Shown piece after piece: positions 23,531-33,777 of a DNA stretch of 64,000 nt. The stretch is from Peromyscus leucopus (Eukaryota; Chordata; Mammalia; Rodentia; Cricetidae), in NCBI RefSeq assembly GCF_004664715.2, contig NC_051067.1:68404982-68468981 (forward strand), in the 5' to 3' direction. A model generated the notes under the pieces. That model had not been told where the DNA came from, ran no database searches, and saw only the letters and a program-made list of their open reading frames with translations. Every line of letters begins with the position of its first letter. The first letter of the stretch is position 1. The position numbers and the translations under genes were made by a program.

Positions 23531-24960
23531 TTAAGGTATTTTTTAGTTATCATAGGTAGTTATTTCCTTTGAATCAAGTAAATATGACATTGGGGCATTC
23601 AGAATCAATAAAAATCCTACATATCCTGTTCATGCCCTAAACAGAGGGTTTGGATCACTTCTTACCATACAGTAGGTATTTAATACATTTTTGCTCAATT
23701 AATATTGAAAATTTGTTGTACCATATGCAGTTAGTTCTGAGCATAAGGGAGATTATGTGACAAAAAAAAAAAGTGAACTGATACCCTAGATCTAGAAAAT
23801 TCTGACATTTTGGCTTCTTGGGATAGTATTCCATAGACAAGGATTCTGTTTTTCTTGGTCATCTAGTCAGCGCTTAAAATGCTAGAATAATAATTCTCTG
23901 CCATTCCATAGTTCCATTCATGCTCAGCTATGAATCTGTCACATGACTGAAACATTGTAAATGGATTTGTAAAGAGCTCAAGGCCTTGTGTGTGTGGTCA
24001 CACAATTCAAGAAAATTTTCCTAGCTATAAATGAGAATCACTGATGCCTAAAAGCGAAGAATTTAAAGGGAACAGACTTATGCAAGGGTGATAAACATCA
24101 TCATTCCGTGAAGAATATACTTTCCCCCTACTTTCAAATTGAATTTACTAATAAGTCAAGGATCAATTTCTTTGACTTATTCCTAAATAGACACTTGTGC
24201 CCTGCCTTCTCCTTCTTTTATTGTCAAATTTGGTTCAAGGAATAGAGAAAAAATAAAGTCCCATTTTTCCTTAGAGGAGTGATGATTATACAATCACCAA
24301 ACTTAATTAGGACTGTAGAAAACATCTCTTTAAATCTGTCATCTGTAAAAGCAGCATGCTTTCATTGTAACTGGAAAGAAAAAAATCTAAAACAAGATAA
24401 CATATTAGCACTTTTTTTTTACATCCTGGAAAAATTGTTAAAATAAAGCTGATTTTTCTATTAGCTATAAACATTACCACTAGCAACATATAAATCATTC
24501 TACTAGATTTGTGCTTTCCAGTGGACAAATTGGTTAAATTCATAGAAACTCCTTTCTTCCAGAAATTTAGAAGCTGCTGCTGAGAAATAATGACTTAGTT
24601 GCATTTAGGCAGTGTTTAGAAGAACTCCTTTTCCTAAGAAATGCTGCATAGTAATATATTTCTCCAGGTATCACAAGGTCCAAGAGGTAGCATTTGAGAA
24701 TCACTGGTCCATATTGGCCTATTCAACACCATCTGTTCATGAGGAGCCCAGGGCCCGCTGCTGGTACTTTGGCAAAATCCCACACATGTCTGGAAACTAA
24801 GGTTTTCCTCCTCTGATGCACAACTGTTGTTCTTCCATATTCCCAGCACTTCTTCCTTGACGCTGGCTGCTTAAATGTTACCCAGGGCTGTCAGAGCAGC
24901 CACTGGTACAGGGGCACTGACAACCAATGCCCTGTGCAGGTAGCCTGATGATCCTTCCTC
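23531..24960. other. Unique sequence, nothing recognised
   Basis: Several 60-80 codon frames are present (for example 24307-24543 minus), but none resembles a known protein and none has retrocopy features. Confidence 0.4.
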
Positions 24961-25782
24961 CCAGTGGATGCTCTTTTTATTTTATAGTATTTTTATTTTA
25001 TAATTAACTTAGTTTCACATATCAGCCATGGATTCCTCTGTCCTCCCTCCTACCACCACCCATTCCATGCCCCCCTAATCCACACCCCACTCCCACCTCC
25101 TCCAAGGCAAGGTCTCCCCTGGGGAGTCAACCCAGTCTGGCAGACTCAGCCAAGGCAGGTCCAGTTCCCTCCTCCCTACACCAAGGCTGAGCAAAGTGTC
25201 TCAGCATAGGCCCCAGGCTCCAAAAAGCCAGCCCATGTACCAAGGACAGGTCCTGGCTCCACTGCCTGGGGCCCTCCCAAACAGTTCAAGCTAATCAACT
25301 GTCTCACTTATCCAGAGGGCCTGGTCCAGTTCCATGGGGGTTCCTCCACCATTGGTTCATAGTTCATGTGTGCTTCCACTAGTTTGGCTATTTGTCCCTG
25401 TGCTTCCTCCATCCATGGTCTCGACATCTCTCACTCATACAATCCTTCCTCTCTCTGGGGAGAGGGAGGTCCCAGCTGGATCAGGAGCAGAGTGGGAAAA
25501 CGGGAAGGGAGATACCATGATGAATGAAGACCCCAGGGTAATAGGAAGAAGCAAAGTGCTAGAGAGGTCCCCAGAAATCCACAAAGATACTTCCACTGCA
25601 GACTACTGGCAATGGTCGAAAGAGTGCCTGAGCTGACCTGCTCTGGTGATCAGATAGCCAAACACCCTGGCTGTCATGATAGAACTCTCATCCAGTGTCT
25701 GATGGAAGTGGATGCAGAGATCCATGGCAGAGATCCATGGCCGAGCCCCAGGTGGAGCTCCTGGAGTCCAGTGGATGCTCTT
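24961..25782 (-). mobile_element. 5'-inverted (twin-primed) LINE-1 insertion
   Basis: A truncated cricetid L1 3' UTR bounded by a perfect 15-bp TSD, ccagtggatgctctt, at 24961-24975 and 25768-25782. The 3' part (24976-about 25458) lies in minus orientation, starting with the T/A-rich complement of the poly(A) end. The 5' part (about 25459-25770) lies in plus orientation. The two parts are adjacent in the L1 consensus, so the junction has lost little or no sequence. The last CCAG of the TSD overlaps the L1 text, suggesting microhomology. This is the classic twin-priming outcome. Confidence 0.9.
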
Positions 25783-25804
25783 ACAAGTCACCTGATGACA
25801 TTAC

Positions 25805-25987
25805 GGGCTGGAGAGATGGCTCAGAGGTTAAGAGCACTGCTTGCTCTTCCAAAGGTCCTGAGTTCAATTCCCAGCAACCATATGGTGGCTCACAACCATC
25901 TGTAATTAGATCTGGTGCCCTCTTCTGGCCTGCAGGCATATGTGCAGACAGAACACTGTATACATATAAATAAATAAATCTTAAAAA
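25805..25987 (+). mobile_element. B2 SINE, nearly full length
   Basis: Begins 'gggctggagagatggctcag', with 'gttcaattcccagcaaccat' and 'ctggtgccctcttctggcct', and ends in AATAAATAAATC followed by an (AAC)n-type tail. It sits 23 bp beyond the twin-primed L1. Low divergence suggests a fairly young copy. Confidence 0.93.
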
Positions 25988-26039
25988 CAACAACAACAAC
26001 AAAACAATACTCAGCTCCATGCAGAATCTAAATACAGCC

Positions 26040-26410
26040 TTTCTCTTTGTTCTGACGTTTTGCCACCCAGAAGCAAAGCCACTCTACTTGTGTACTGTTG
26101 TGCTTGCCCCTAGGGTACCCAGTGGCTGGAACTGTGGCTTTGACTGAAAGTTCTCTCCTTAGCAGTTAGAAATACGTCTGTAGGCCTTTGCAGGCTACAG
26201 CAAGCAGCTGCTGAGTCCTTTTCGCCTTAGTTCCTTATCTGAATCCACCACACACACTGTGTACGTGGACACGCACCGTCTTCAGACTTTATTCACGAAG
26301 GATTCCTTCAAATTGTTTCAGGAAAACCAGCTTCTGGCGTGTCCTTCCCATAGGTCAGGCATTAATGCTCAGATGCGTGGCATGTAACCTTCCACAACAT
26401 GGCTTAGGCA
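26040..26410. other. Unique sequence
   Basis: Nothing recognised with confidence. Confidence 0.4.
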
Positions 26411-26545
26411 TCTTTTCACACTTTAGTACACAAAAGAACCATCCAGGGAATCTAGTCAGAATGCAGACTCTTCCGTCCTCACGGGTTCTTAATTGCTGCT
26501 GATACTGCTGCTTCATGGATCATGAGATGGGGACCAAGACCACCA
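26411..26545 (+). mobile_element. MER5A-like hAT-Charlie fragment
   Basis: 'cacactttagtacacaaaag', 'ccatccagggaatctagtca', 'gaatgcagactcttccgtcc' and 'ctgctgatactgctgcttca' follow the 5'-to-3' order of the ancient non-autonomous MER5A family. The terminal inverted repeats are not preserved. Confidence 0.5.
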
Positions 26546-27059
26546 AGGCAATGGAAACTTTCGCTCTGTCAGCAGTTGGTCAATGCAGGGTGACACCTGC
26601 TGTTTATAGTGATATGTGGAAAATGTGTCAGTCTTTATTATTCTTGATTTTTCATGCTTATTTAAATAGACAAGAAAGCAGTCTTTATGCAGAATCATAA
26701 AATAATACCTGCTTAGTATTTTGCTGCATAATTACTATGATCAAATATAAATGGTGAGTACAGACCTTTTTGAAGAAATATAGGCTGGCCTAGATTGGTA
26801 GGCTATGATAATAATGGTGATGGCTACAGGGAAACTTTATAATAAATTAAATCTACTCATGCAGTTAAGATTTTTACCATTCTTCTCCATTTTGGCCTTA
26901 CTTTGAAATAATGAATAATTTCTGCATAGTGCTAATGTGAATGGCTTATGGAAAGTCAGAATAAAGTATATAATTCATGACACTAATTATAAGACAACAA
27001 TAACAATAGTTGTGTGCTGTGAATTTTATAATCTGTTAAAATTTAATGCATGTTCTAGA
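26546..27059. other. Unique AT-rich sequence
   Basis: No feature recognised. Two opposite 61-codon frames at 26513-26700 overlap each other and look like chance. Confidence 0.4.
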
Positions 27060-27212
27060 CTTTAACCCTGGTAGCAATCCTGTGAAAGTAGACGACTTTG
27101 CACTTTATAAATGAAGAGAAAGAGGCTCAGGACAGTTACTAACTTGTGCAAAATTGCACAGTTAGTAATTGGTGAAGGGAAAATTCAAGAGTTGGTCACT
27201 GAGCTTAATTAA
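27060..27212 (-). mobile_element. MIR SINE, ancient
   Basis: 'actttataaatgaagagaaa', 'gaggctcaggacagttacta' and 'gcaaaattgcacagttagta' match the well-known antisense MIR core ('gatgaggaaactgaggctca', 'acacagctagtaa'). Confidence 0.75.
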
Positions 27213-27414
27213 AATGAAACCATTTCCCAGTTAACCACAATGACTTAATGAACTAATTGTTGTCTGAAAAGTGGTTCAAATGGTCCTTGTTGTCTAATGG
27301 TTAGATTCTACACATAATAGACACATGCCTACATCCTGCAAATTTATATTATCATAGTATGCATTCTCCATTCTTTATTATAATTGGACATTTCCTGTCC
27401 CTATTGTCTGCTCC

Positions 27415-27742
27415 CCATCCTGGCAGCCACTTCCAAATTACCACACAGATGCTTCATATTATTTATAAATGCCCAGCCAATAGCTCAGGCTTGTTACTAG
27501 CTAGCTCTTACACTTAAATTAACCCATATTTGTGTTTATGCTTTGCCATGTGGCTCATGGCTTGTTATCTCATTTTCTACATGTCTTGCTTGGTTGGTGG
27601 ATGCCTGGTGTCTCCTCTGACTCTGCTCTTCTCCTTCCCATCATCCTCAGTTTGGTCACTCTGCTATACTTCCCAGCAGCATTTTATTAAACCAATTCGA
27701 GTGACGAATCTTTACAGTATACAAGAGGATTATTTCACAGCA
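27415..27742 (-). mobile_element. Solo LTR, ERVK-like
   Basis: Plus strand begins 'tgtctgctccccatcctggc', contains 'aatagctcaggcttgttact', 'cccatatttgtgtttatgct' and 'ttgccatgtggctcatggct', and ends near 'ttatttcacagca'. It is the same broad family as 642-1001, in the same orientation. The TSD is not clear and the end is approximate. Confidence 0.7.
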
Positions 27743-28069
27743 GTTTATGCCTAGCTTCTTCCCTCTTCTATCAAATTGCCTTGATCCTTTGGTTTTGTTT
27801 TCTTTTGGTTTCATGCTAAATCACACAAAATATATGCATACTGTTTGTGGGAATGGTTAAACATTTTATATACATTTCTGCATTTTGTTTTCTTTTTTCA
27901 CTTAACAGTTTCAAATGTCGAAACTCAAAGGTTTAATTCTTACTCATTCTTTCGATTAGCCATGAACTGTACCATGGTCATGTACAACCTTAAGTTGTCC
28001 AGAATTTCTATGATAGTGGCCCCCTATTTGTTTGCAATTTAAGTCATTCTGAGCAATGCTTTAATTAAC
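27743..28069. other. Unique sequence, possibly an old LINE fragment
   Basis: 'gaactgtaccatggtcatgt' and the surroundings vaguely recall antisense L1 ORF2 carboxy-terminal sequence, but too weakly to call. Confidence 0.3.
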
Positions 28070-28212
28070 TTGCTTTGAGACAAGGTTTCATTGTGGGGTC
28101 TAGACTAAGCTTAGGAATTTCTATGTAGCCTATGCTGCTCTTGAACTTGTGACTTTGCTTCTTCTGCCTCCCTTGGGCCACTGCTGTAATGTGAGCCACC
28201 ATGCTGAGAACT
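28070..28212 (-). mobile_element. Old B1/PB1-type SINE, reverse
   Basis: 'tttgagacaaggtttcattg', 'atgtagcctatgctgctctt' and 'gtgagccaccatgctgaga' follow the reverse complement of a monomeric 7SL-derived SINE, with heavy divergence. Confidence 0.7.
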
Positions 28213-28995
28213 GATTATTTTTGTATGTTTATCTTTTCATGGCTGTTGCTTTGGAAGGGTGCAGAAATACATTATTTTGAATAATTATTGATGGAGTCCT
28301 TTCCAAAGGATTGCAATAAGCCTATTTCCCATAGGAGGTGTATATGAGTGCTCTTTGCCTCTCATTCTATGTGTAAAGAATGATAAAATAATGTTTTATT
28401 TTCACCTTTGGGAATAATATTATATCTCTCAGCATATTTAGTATGGACTTCTATCCCTGCTATTATATTTGGCTTTTTATAATATATGAACATATATATT
28501 TTATATAAATAAATATTTTTGGTAGAGTTTTCTGAAGATTGCCTTTCCATATTCTTACTGTAGTTTATATCAGCCTTAGCTATTTAAGTCTCCTAGCATA
28601 TTATCATATCCTTTTATAATATAGTTGTAGTTTTGTTTACATGAAATATTTTCAGACTCATTCTGTTGGTTGGATTATGATATCTCTGTCTTTCATATAA
28701 AATATTTAGCTTCAAATAATTTTTATAGTATCCGTTTTCTACCTTCATTAAAATGTTTCTCACATTTTATGTGATATACAAATCTTACATTTTTGTTCTC
28801 AAATTTATTTTTGTTCCTGGTGAAAGAATGGATTGGCTTTAGTTTTCTTCCAGATGAAGAGCTGGTAATTGGATACCACTTTAAGTTTTTTATTTATTTA
28901 AATTTAGTTATTTAAATTTATTCATTTATGTTTATGAGAAAAAAATCTCTTGTAACCCGTGATGGCATTGAACTTGCTATGTAGCATCAGAAGTA
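28213..28995. other. AT-rich sequence, nothing recognised
   Basis: No feature recognised. Runs of atttaaattta near 28890-28925 are low-complexity. Confidence 0.4.
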
Positions 28996-29215
28996 ATCAA
29001 ATTCATAGAATCAGAAGTATAAAGATGATTACCATGGGCCAGACAGATAAATAACTAGTAATTAATGTTCAACGGAGATAAAATTTAATTACCAAATGAT
29101 AAAAATGTTGTAGAGATTGTTGTATGAAACTTGAAAGTCCTCAACAGTACACTTTAAAAAGGTTTAGATGGCAAGTTAAATGTTACATGCTGTTAACAGA
29201 ACAAAGCAAAGCAGA
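28996..29215 (+). mobile_element. Ancient L1M 3' UTR fragment
   Basis: 'aattcatagaatcagaagta', 'aagatgattaccatgggcca', 'aaaatgttgtagagattgtt' and 'tatgaaacttgaaagtcctc' follow the sense order of an L1M 3' UTR ('agcagagagtagaatggtgg', 'ttaccagggg'). Confidence 0.5.
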
Positions 29216-29683
29216 AAGTGTCAGAAAAATAAGGAACTTAAAAAATAAGGGTTTCATAAATGAGATGACAATGATTGTCATTTGCTAGCTTTGCCAGAAT
29301 TGAGTAGTATTAACTTGTTTGTTATTGGTTTTATGTCTCTGTATGCCATTTTCTTAATTTTGGGGTTATTGTAATTTTCACAAATTTTCTTCTATTTCAG
29401 CTATAACTGTTTCAAAGTTTATTTTCTTCCTCTTTCTGACCCCTTTTTGGTGGGCTGATTCTAGCTGTTTTGCATGACTTAGTGCTGTTTGATTTGTTCC
29501 CAAAAATCATTTTCATCTTTTTTTTTGTTCTCTGTTCCTTACATTAGAGCTTACTCATGTAGTTCATGTTTTTTCATCATTTTCACCACTCTGGGATTTC
29601 AGACCCCTTCTTCTGAATATATATGCATATACATATATTTGTTTTTTCTTCTTTTCTTTCTTTTTTTAAACTCTTTACTTTTT
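29216..29683. other. T-rich sequence, nothing recognised
   Basis: Low-complexity T-rich runs and an atat tract at 29615-29640. The 102-codon plus frame at 29489-29797 encodes only Phe/Leu/Ser-rich sequence that runs into the LTR. Confidence 0.4.
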
Positions 29684-30158
29684 TGGGTTCTACCACCAAG
29701 CTCTCATATAAATACACTGAGACTTATTCTTACTTATGAATGCCTGGCCTTAGCTTGGCTTATTTATAACCAGCTCTTCTTAAATTATCATGTTTAGCTT
29801 TTGCCTCTGGGCACTTATCTTTCTCTATTTCTGCATATGTTTTCTTTCCTTCTTATTCTGTGTCTGACTGTGTGGCTGGCCCTGGTGTCCTCTTTCCTTC
29901 TCCTTCCTCACTCTTCCCTGTTTTCTTTTTTTCTACTTCTATTTACTCTCTCTGCCTGGCAGCTTTGTCTATCCCTCTCCTGTCTTGTTATTGGCCATTC
30001 ATCTCTTTATTAGACCAATCAGATGTTTTAGACAGGCAAAGTAACAGTTTCACAGACTTAAACAAATATGACATAAAAGAATGCAACATATCTTTGCATA
30101 AGTAAACCAATGTTCCACAGCATAAATGAATGCAACACATCTGCAACTAATATTCCAC

Positions 30159-30163
<5 letters not shown>
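29684..30163 (-). mobile_element. Solo LTR, ERVK-like, longer subtype
   Basis: Plus strand begins 'tgggttctaccaccaagctc' and contains 'cttagcttggcttatttata', 'ttgttattggccattcatct' and 'ctctttattagaccaatcag', ending 'ttccacaaca' at a CA microsatellite. In minus sense this gives TGTTGTGGAATATTAG at the start. Related to the LTRs at 642 and 27415. Confidence 0.7.
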
Positions 30164-30201
<38 letters not shown>

Positions 30202-30226
30202 GCACACACGCACGCACGCACGCACG

Positions 30227-30260
<34 letters not shown>
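30159..30260. repeat. (CA)n / (CACG)n compound microsatellite
   Basis: A CA run, then blocks of CACG and CGCG at about 30196-30236, then CA again, immediately at the end of the LTR. The minus-strand Cys/Val/Ala frames here are products of the repeat, not genes. Confidence 0.96.
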
Positions 30261-30681
30261 TTCTGAGTGTGTGTATGTCCTATTGAGTCCATTTAGTGTT
30301 CTTTGCATGTCCATGTATTAAGGGCCGAGCACTTGGGATTAGAGTAGGGCTATCTGGGGACTCGTGCCTGGAATTGACCAATTCTCCCTCTCTAGCTGCC
30401 CTTGACCTAGTTCTTCATCTTGAGGTTGGACCCTGTAGATTTCTCTCTATTCCCATTGGCACACTAGCTGGGCTGGTCATTATTTGGGTCTTATTTAGGC
30501 AAACATATTGTTGAAGTTTCATTGGTGCAGCTTCCCTGTCTTGAAGATGCTATCACATAGCAGGCATCCTGGTCCTCTGACTCTAGCAATCTTTCTGTAC
30601 CCTCTTCTGTGATGTTCCTTGAGGCCTGGGTATAGGGCTTGTAGTCTTTTGGGGGGCAGGGAGAAAATCAGATCTACTAAT
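30261..30681. other. Unique spacer
   Basis: No repeat recognised. A 72-codon plus frame at 30296-30514 has no recognised relatives. Confidence 0.4.
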
Positions 30682-31129
30682 TATGGTGGTATTATATTTG
30701 TACTGAAATGTGATTTTCATTGTATGTTAATAAATAAAGTTGCCTGGGGGTCAGAGCTATTAGAGCCATAGCAAGAGTGTGGTGGTGGTGGTGGTGGTGC
30801 ATGCCTTTAATCCCAGCACTTGGTAGAAGAGCTAGGTAGATCTCTGTGTGTTCAGGGATACAGCCAGCATTGGAGACATATGCCATTAAGACCTGGAGGG
30901 CGGTACTTACAGGCAGTGACGAGGCAGTCATGTGTTTGGGTTTACAACCAATGAGAAGGCAGAACAGAAAGACTATTTAAAGACAGACACACAGGAAGTA
31001 GCTCTCTTTCAGGGAAGCTAGGAGCACTGCAGGAGGTAAGATTTTAGCTCTGAGCTCTGACCTCTCGGCTTTCTCTTTTACATTGGTTCGGTGTTTTTTA
31101 TTTTAATAAGATGGTTGGTTACATCTACA
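30682..31129 (+). mobile_element. Solo LTR, ERVK-like, with embedded B1, perfect TSD
   Basis: Runs from TATGGTGGTATTATA to GTTACATCTACA with an identical 6-bp TSD, actaat, at 30676-30681 and 31130-31135. Internal order: 'ttaataaataaagttgcctg', 'gggtcagagctattagagcc', a (GGT)n-tagged B1 sense block ('gcctttaatcccagcacttg'), 'acaaccaatgagaaggcaga', 'actatttaaagacagacaca' (TATA-like), 'ctctttcagggaagctagga' and 'ctctgacctctcggctttct'. The perfect TSD and clean sequence make this the best-defined LTR insertion in the window. Confidence 0.92.
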
Positions 31130-31307
31130 ACTAATGGTCTATGTTTTCAGATGTAACACATGTAGAAAACAATTTTCATACATATGTACACCATCATCAC
31201 TTGTAGTCAAAAATACCATGTCTTAAGCTTAGCGCATATTTTAAGCTTCCTGTGACTAGTCACATTCAAAATACAAAGGTAACAGGAAGGAAAAAAAAGG
31301 AGTGTTT
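31130..31307. other. Unique spacer
   Basis: Nothing recognised. Confidence 0.4.
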
Positions 31308-31560
31308 ATTAGTTAGGATGGCTGTAACCAAACTAGAAGAAAAACAATAGAAATTTATGTTTTTGCAAGTCCATGATCAAGTTATCCGCAGTTGTCTTCT
31401 TCTGAGCCCATCTTCATAACTTCTGCATGGCCATGTTTAGCATGTCTTCTTCACTGAGTCTTCTCTCTGTACTTGACAGTACCCAAATATCTTTTTCTTA
31501 TGGGAACACACACCACACTGGATATGGACCCACTTTAATGACATCTTTTAACTCATTCAC
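31308..31560 (-). mobile_element. MLT1-type MaLR LTR
   Basis: 'tagttaggatggctgtaacc', 'caatagaaatttatgttttt', 'gcaagtccatgatcaagtta' and 'acccactttaatgacatctt' follow the reverse complement of an MLT1 LTR. Confidence 0.6.
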
Positions 31561-31811
31561 TGTTTCAACAACCTATCTGTAAATTCAGTCAAATTCTGAG
31601 TCATGACTACTGGGGAGAAACTACCCAACCTACACAGAAAGGAACATGACAAATGATATCCAAATATGAGGTTGCCTATGCCCACTGATGACTTGTTAGG
31701 GAATGATGTAGAACTTATTGAACCATTGAGAAATGGGAAGTTAGCACCTAAGGTAAAATATTCAAGGATATTACCATGGTTACATAAACAAATATTAAAA
31801 ACATCCTTAGA

Positions 31812-31885
31812 GGGGTCTGAACAGTGGTGGAACACTGATCTAACATGGGAAAAGCCCTGAGTTCAATGGCCAGTACCACAAAAAT
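31812..31885 (+). mobile_element. ID/B4-head-like SINE fragment
   Basis: 'ggggtctgaacagtggtgga', 'acatgggaaaagccctgagt' and 'tcaatggccagtaccacaaa' match the head of ID/B4-type SINEs (A box region, GTTCAAT B box) and end in an A-rich tail. Confidence 0.6.
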
Positions 31886-32673
31886 GAATCAGTAACTACA
31901 TCATTTAAATTTGGTAACGGTTTGCTGTCCATTTCATAGACAGGAAGATAAGTTTAAGAAAGCACATATGATTTATTTAGGGCTTGTATTGTGTATGCAT
32001 CAGTTGGTATTGGGAAATTCACAGCCCCTCATTCTCTGCATTTTGGCCAGTTGTAAATCTCTGTAGTAGCCTCCATCTGCAGCAGAAAGAAGTATCTTTG
32101 ATGAGGGGTGAGAGTTACACTTATTTATGGGTATAATATTGGTGAGCAAAGTTGACTAGTTGGGTCTCTGCTGCCCATGTTTATAAGTATAATATTGTGC
32201 TAAACATAATTATGTAAAATTCACATTCTTCTTTTGTGTTCAAATGTTTGTAGATGGGGTATTATAAAATTCTACATTTTAGAGACATGGTGCTTTGTGG
32301 AATTATTTTTTTTAAAAAGTATTTGAAAACCATTTTCACTTACTGAAAGTTTTTAAGCTTTTAGGGAAGCAGGGAAAATAATATGAAATCTTAGTATCTA
32401 CTATCTAATTTACTTCAGAATTTGAAAATAATTTTGAAGATAAGAACAAAACAAAATGAGTAGTAACTCTTAGTATGTAATTAGATGACTTTTTTAAAAA
32501 ACAAATTTTCTTGAATTGATACTTTAATCCTACATCTGGTCTAGAAATAGTGAATGTTAGTTTTTTAAACAATTTCCCAAGGGCACCATGTATTGTCATT
32601 TCATTCTCATTAACTCAGTCTTGTTTGTGGAAAATTCAAGTTTTCAGGAAGAACTATATGTAAAACCCTAAAA
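31886..32673. other. Unique AT-rich sequence
   Basis: No feature recognised. Confidence 0.4.
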
Positions 32674-32898
32674 CAGCACTTCTCAACCTGAGGGTCATGA
32701 TCCCTTAGGGGTTGAATGACCCTTTCACAGGGGTCACCTAAGATCATCGGAAAACACAGATATTTACATTATGAGTCATAACAGTAGCAAAATTGCAGCT
32801 ATAAAGTAACAATGAAAATAATTTTATGGATGAGGGGTCACGACAACATGAGGAACTGTATTAAAGGGTTGCAGCATTAGGAAGGTTGAGGACTGCTG
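32674..32898. mobile_element. Non-autonomous hAT transposon, URR1-like
   Basis: Terminal inverted repeats are cagcacttctcaacct (32674-32689) and aggttgaggactgctg (32883-32898), imperfect but clearly matching. An 8-bp TSD, ccctaaaa (32666-32673) and ccctagaa (32899-32906), flanks the element with one mismatch. The body 'ccctttcacaggggtcacct' and 'gttgcagcattaggaaggtt' is the common rodent repeat that I associate with URR1 (hAT-Charlie). About 225 bp, no coding capacity, mobilised in trans. Confidence 0.88.
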
Positions 32899-33722
32899 CC
32901 CTAGAACCATTACTTAAATGAAAGTTAAAACAAGTGCATCTTTGTGCACATAATATTTACACGGAAAATAAGCATGTTTTCCAGCATGTGGCTGAGGCAT
33001 TTTCAGATGCCACAGAATTGTGTCATTGGAATAAAGCTATAAATCTTTATTCAGATGAGTGAAGGATTATATGGTTCTTTATGCAGAAAATACCCCCAGT
33101 TTCTCTTGCTCTGTTCTCTCGTTCTGTTTGAGATGAAGGATGTCAGGGTGTATAATGAGGAAGTCGGTTCTCATTTTCACCAAGACTGCCCAAATTTAAT
33201 ACATGTGCTTCAGGCTTCAGTGTCCTTCTAAGTAATAAGCTGCTGGGTGTCTTACTTTGTATTTGTCAAATGTGTGCAAGGGCATTATGAGGCTTATATT
33301 TGCTTTGTTCAACCACCTGTAATAATATTAATTGAAGGGGCAATTATTTACTACGATCATTAAAAAGTTTTAATGTTCGGCTGTTCTTGTGTGATTTTAT
33401 AAGATTTTTCATATTTATTGGAGTTATTAGAGTCAGCACCCCAAGACACTTCTGAGAATATTTCTAACATATTCATAAATTGTAAAATTCATAATCAGGA
33501 GTTAAATTCTAGAATGAACTATGTCTAGGCTAGGGTTATGAAGGCCTTCTCTCTCCAACAGAATCACTTCAAAGTAAATTATTTACTATCTACACTTTAA
33601 ATGCTTTTGTAGGTTATTCTACATCTGTTTGGATTTCAGTCAAAGAAGAAGGATAACTTAAGGCTATTGTAGAATTATATTTTATGTCCTTCCCAAATAG
33701 TGCATACACAGTCATGCCCACA
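32899..33722. other. Unique sequence
   Basis: No repeat recognised. The part 33240-33450, with 'attaattgaaggggcaatta', has the look of a conserved non-coding element, but this cannot be established without alignment. Confidence 0.35.
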
Positions 33723-33743
33723 TGCGCGCGCGCGCGCGCGCGT

Positions 33744-33774
<31 letters not shown>
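33723..33774. repeat. (CG)n-(CA)n compound microsatellite
   Basis: Alternating GCGCGC (about 33724-33746) passes into CACACA (to 33774). A CpG-pure alternating tract of this length is unusual in a methylated genome. Confidence 0.96.

Positions 33775-33777
<3 letters not shown>

Noticed and set aside
25334..25973. Plus frames of 92-100 codons around the twin-primed LINE-1
   Set aside because: They are formed from L1 3' UTR and B2 sequence, neither of which codes for protein.
30050..30292. Cys/Val/Ala-rich minus frames of 67-80 codons
   Set aside because: Products of the CA/CACG repeat, not genes.
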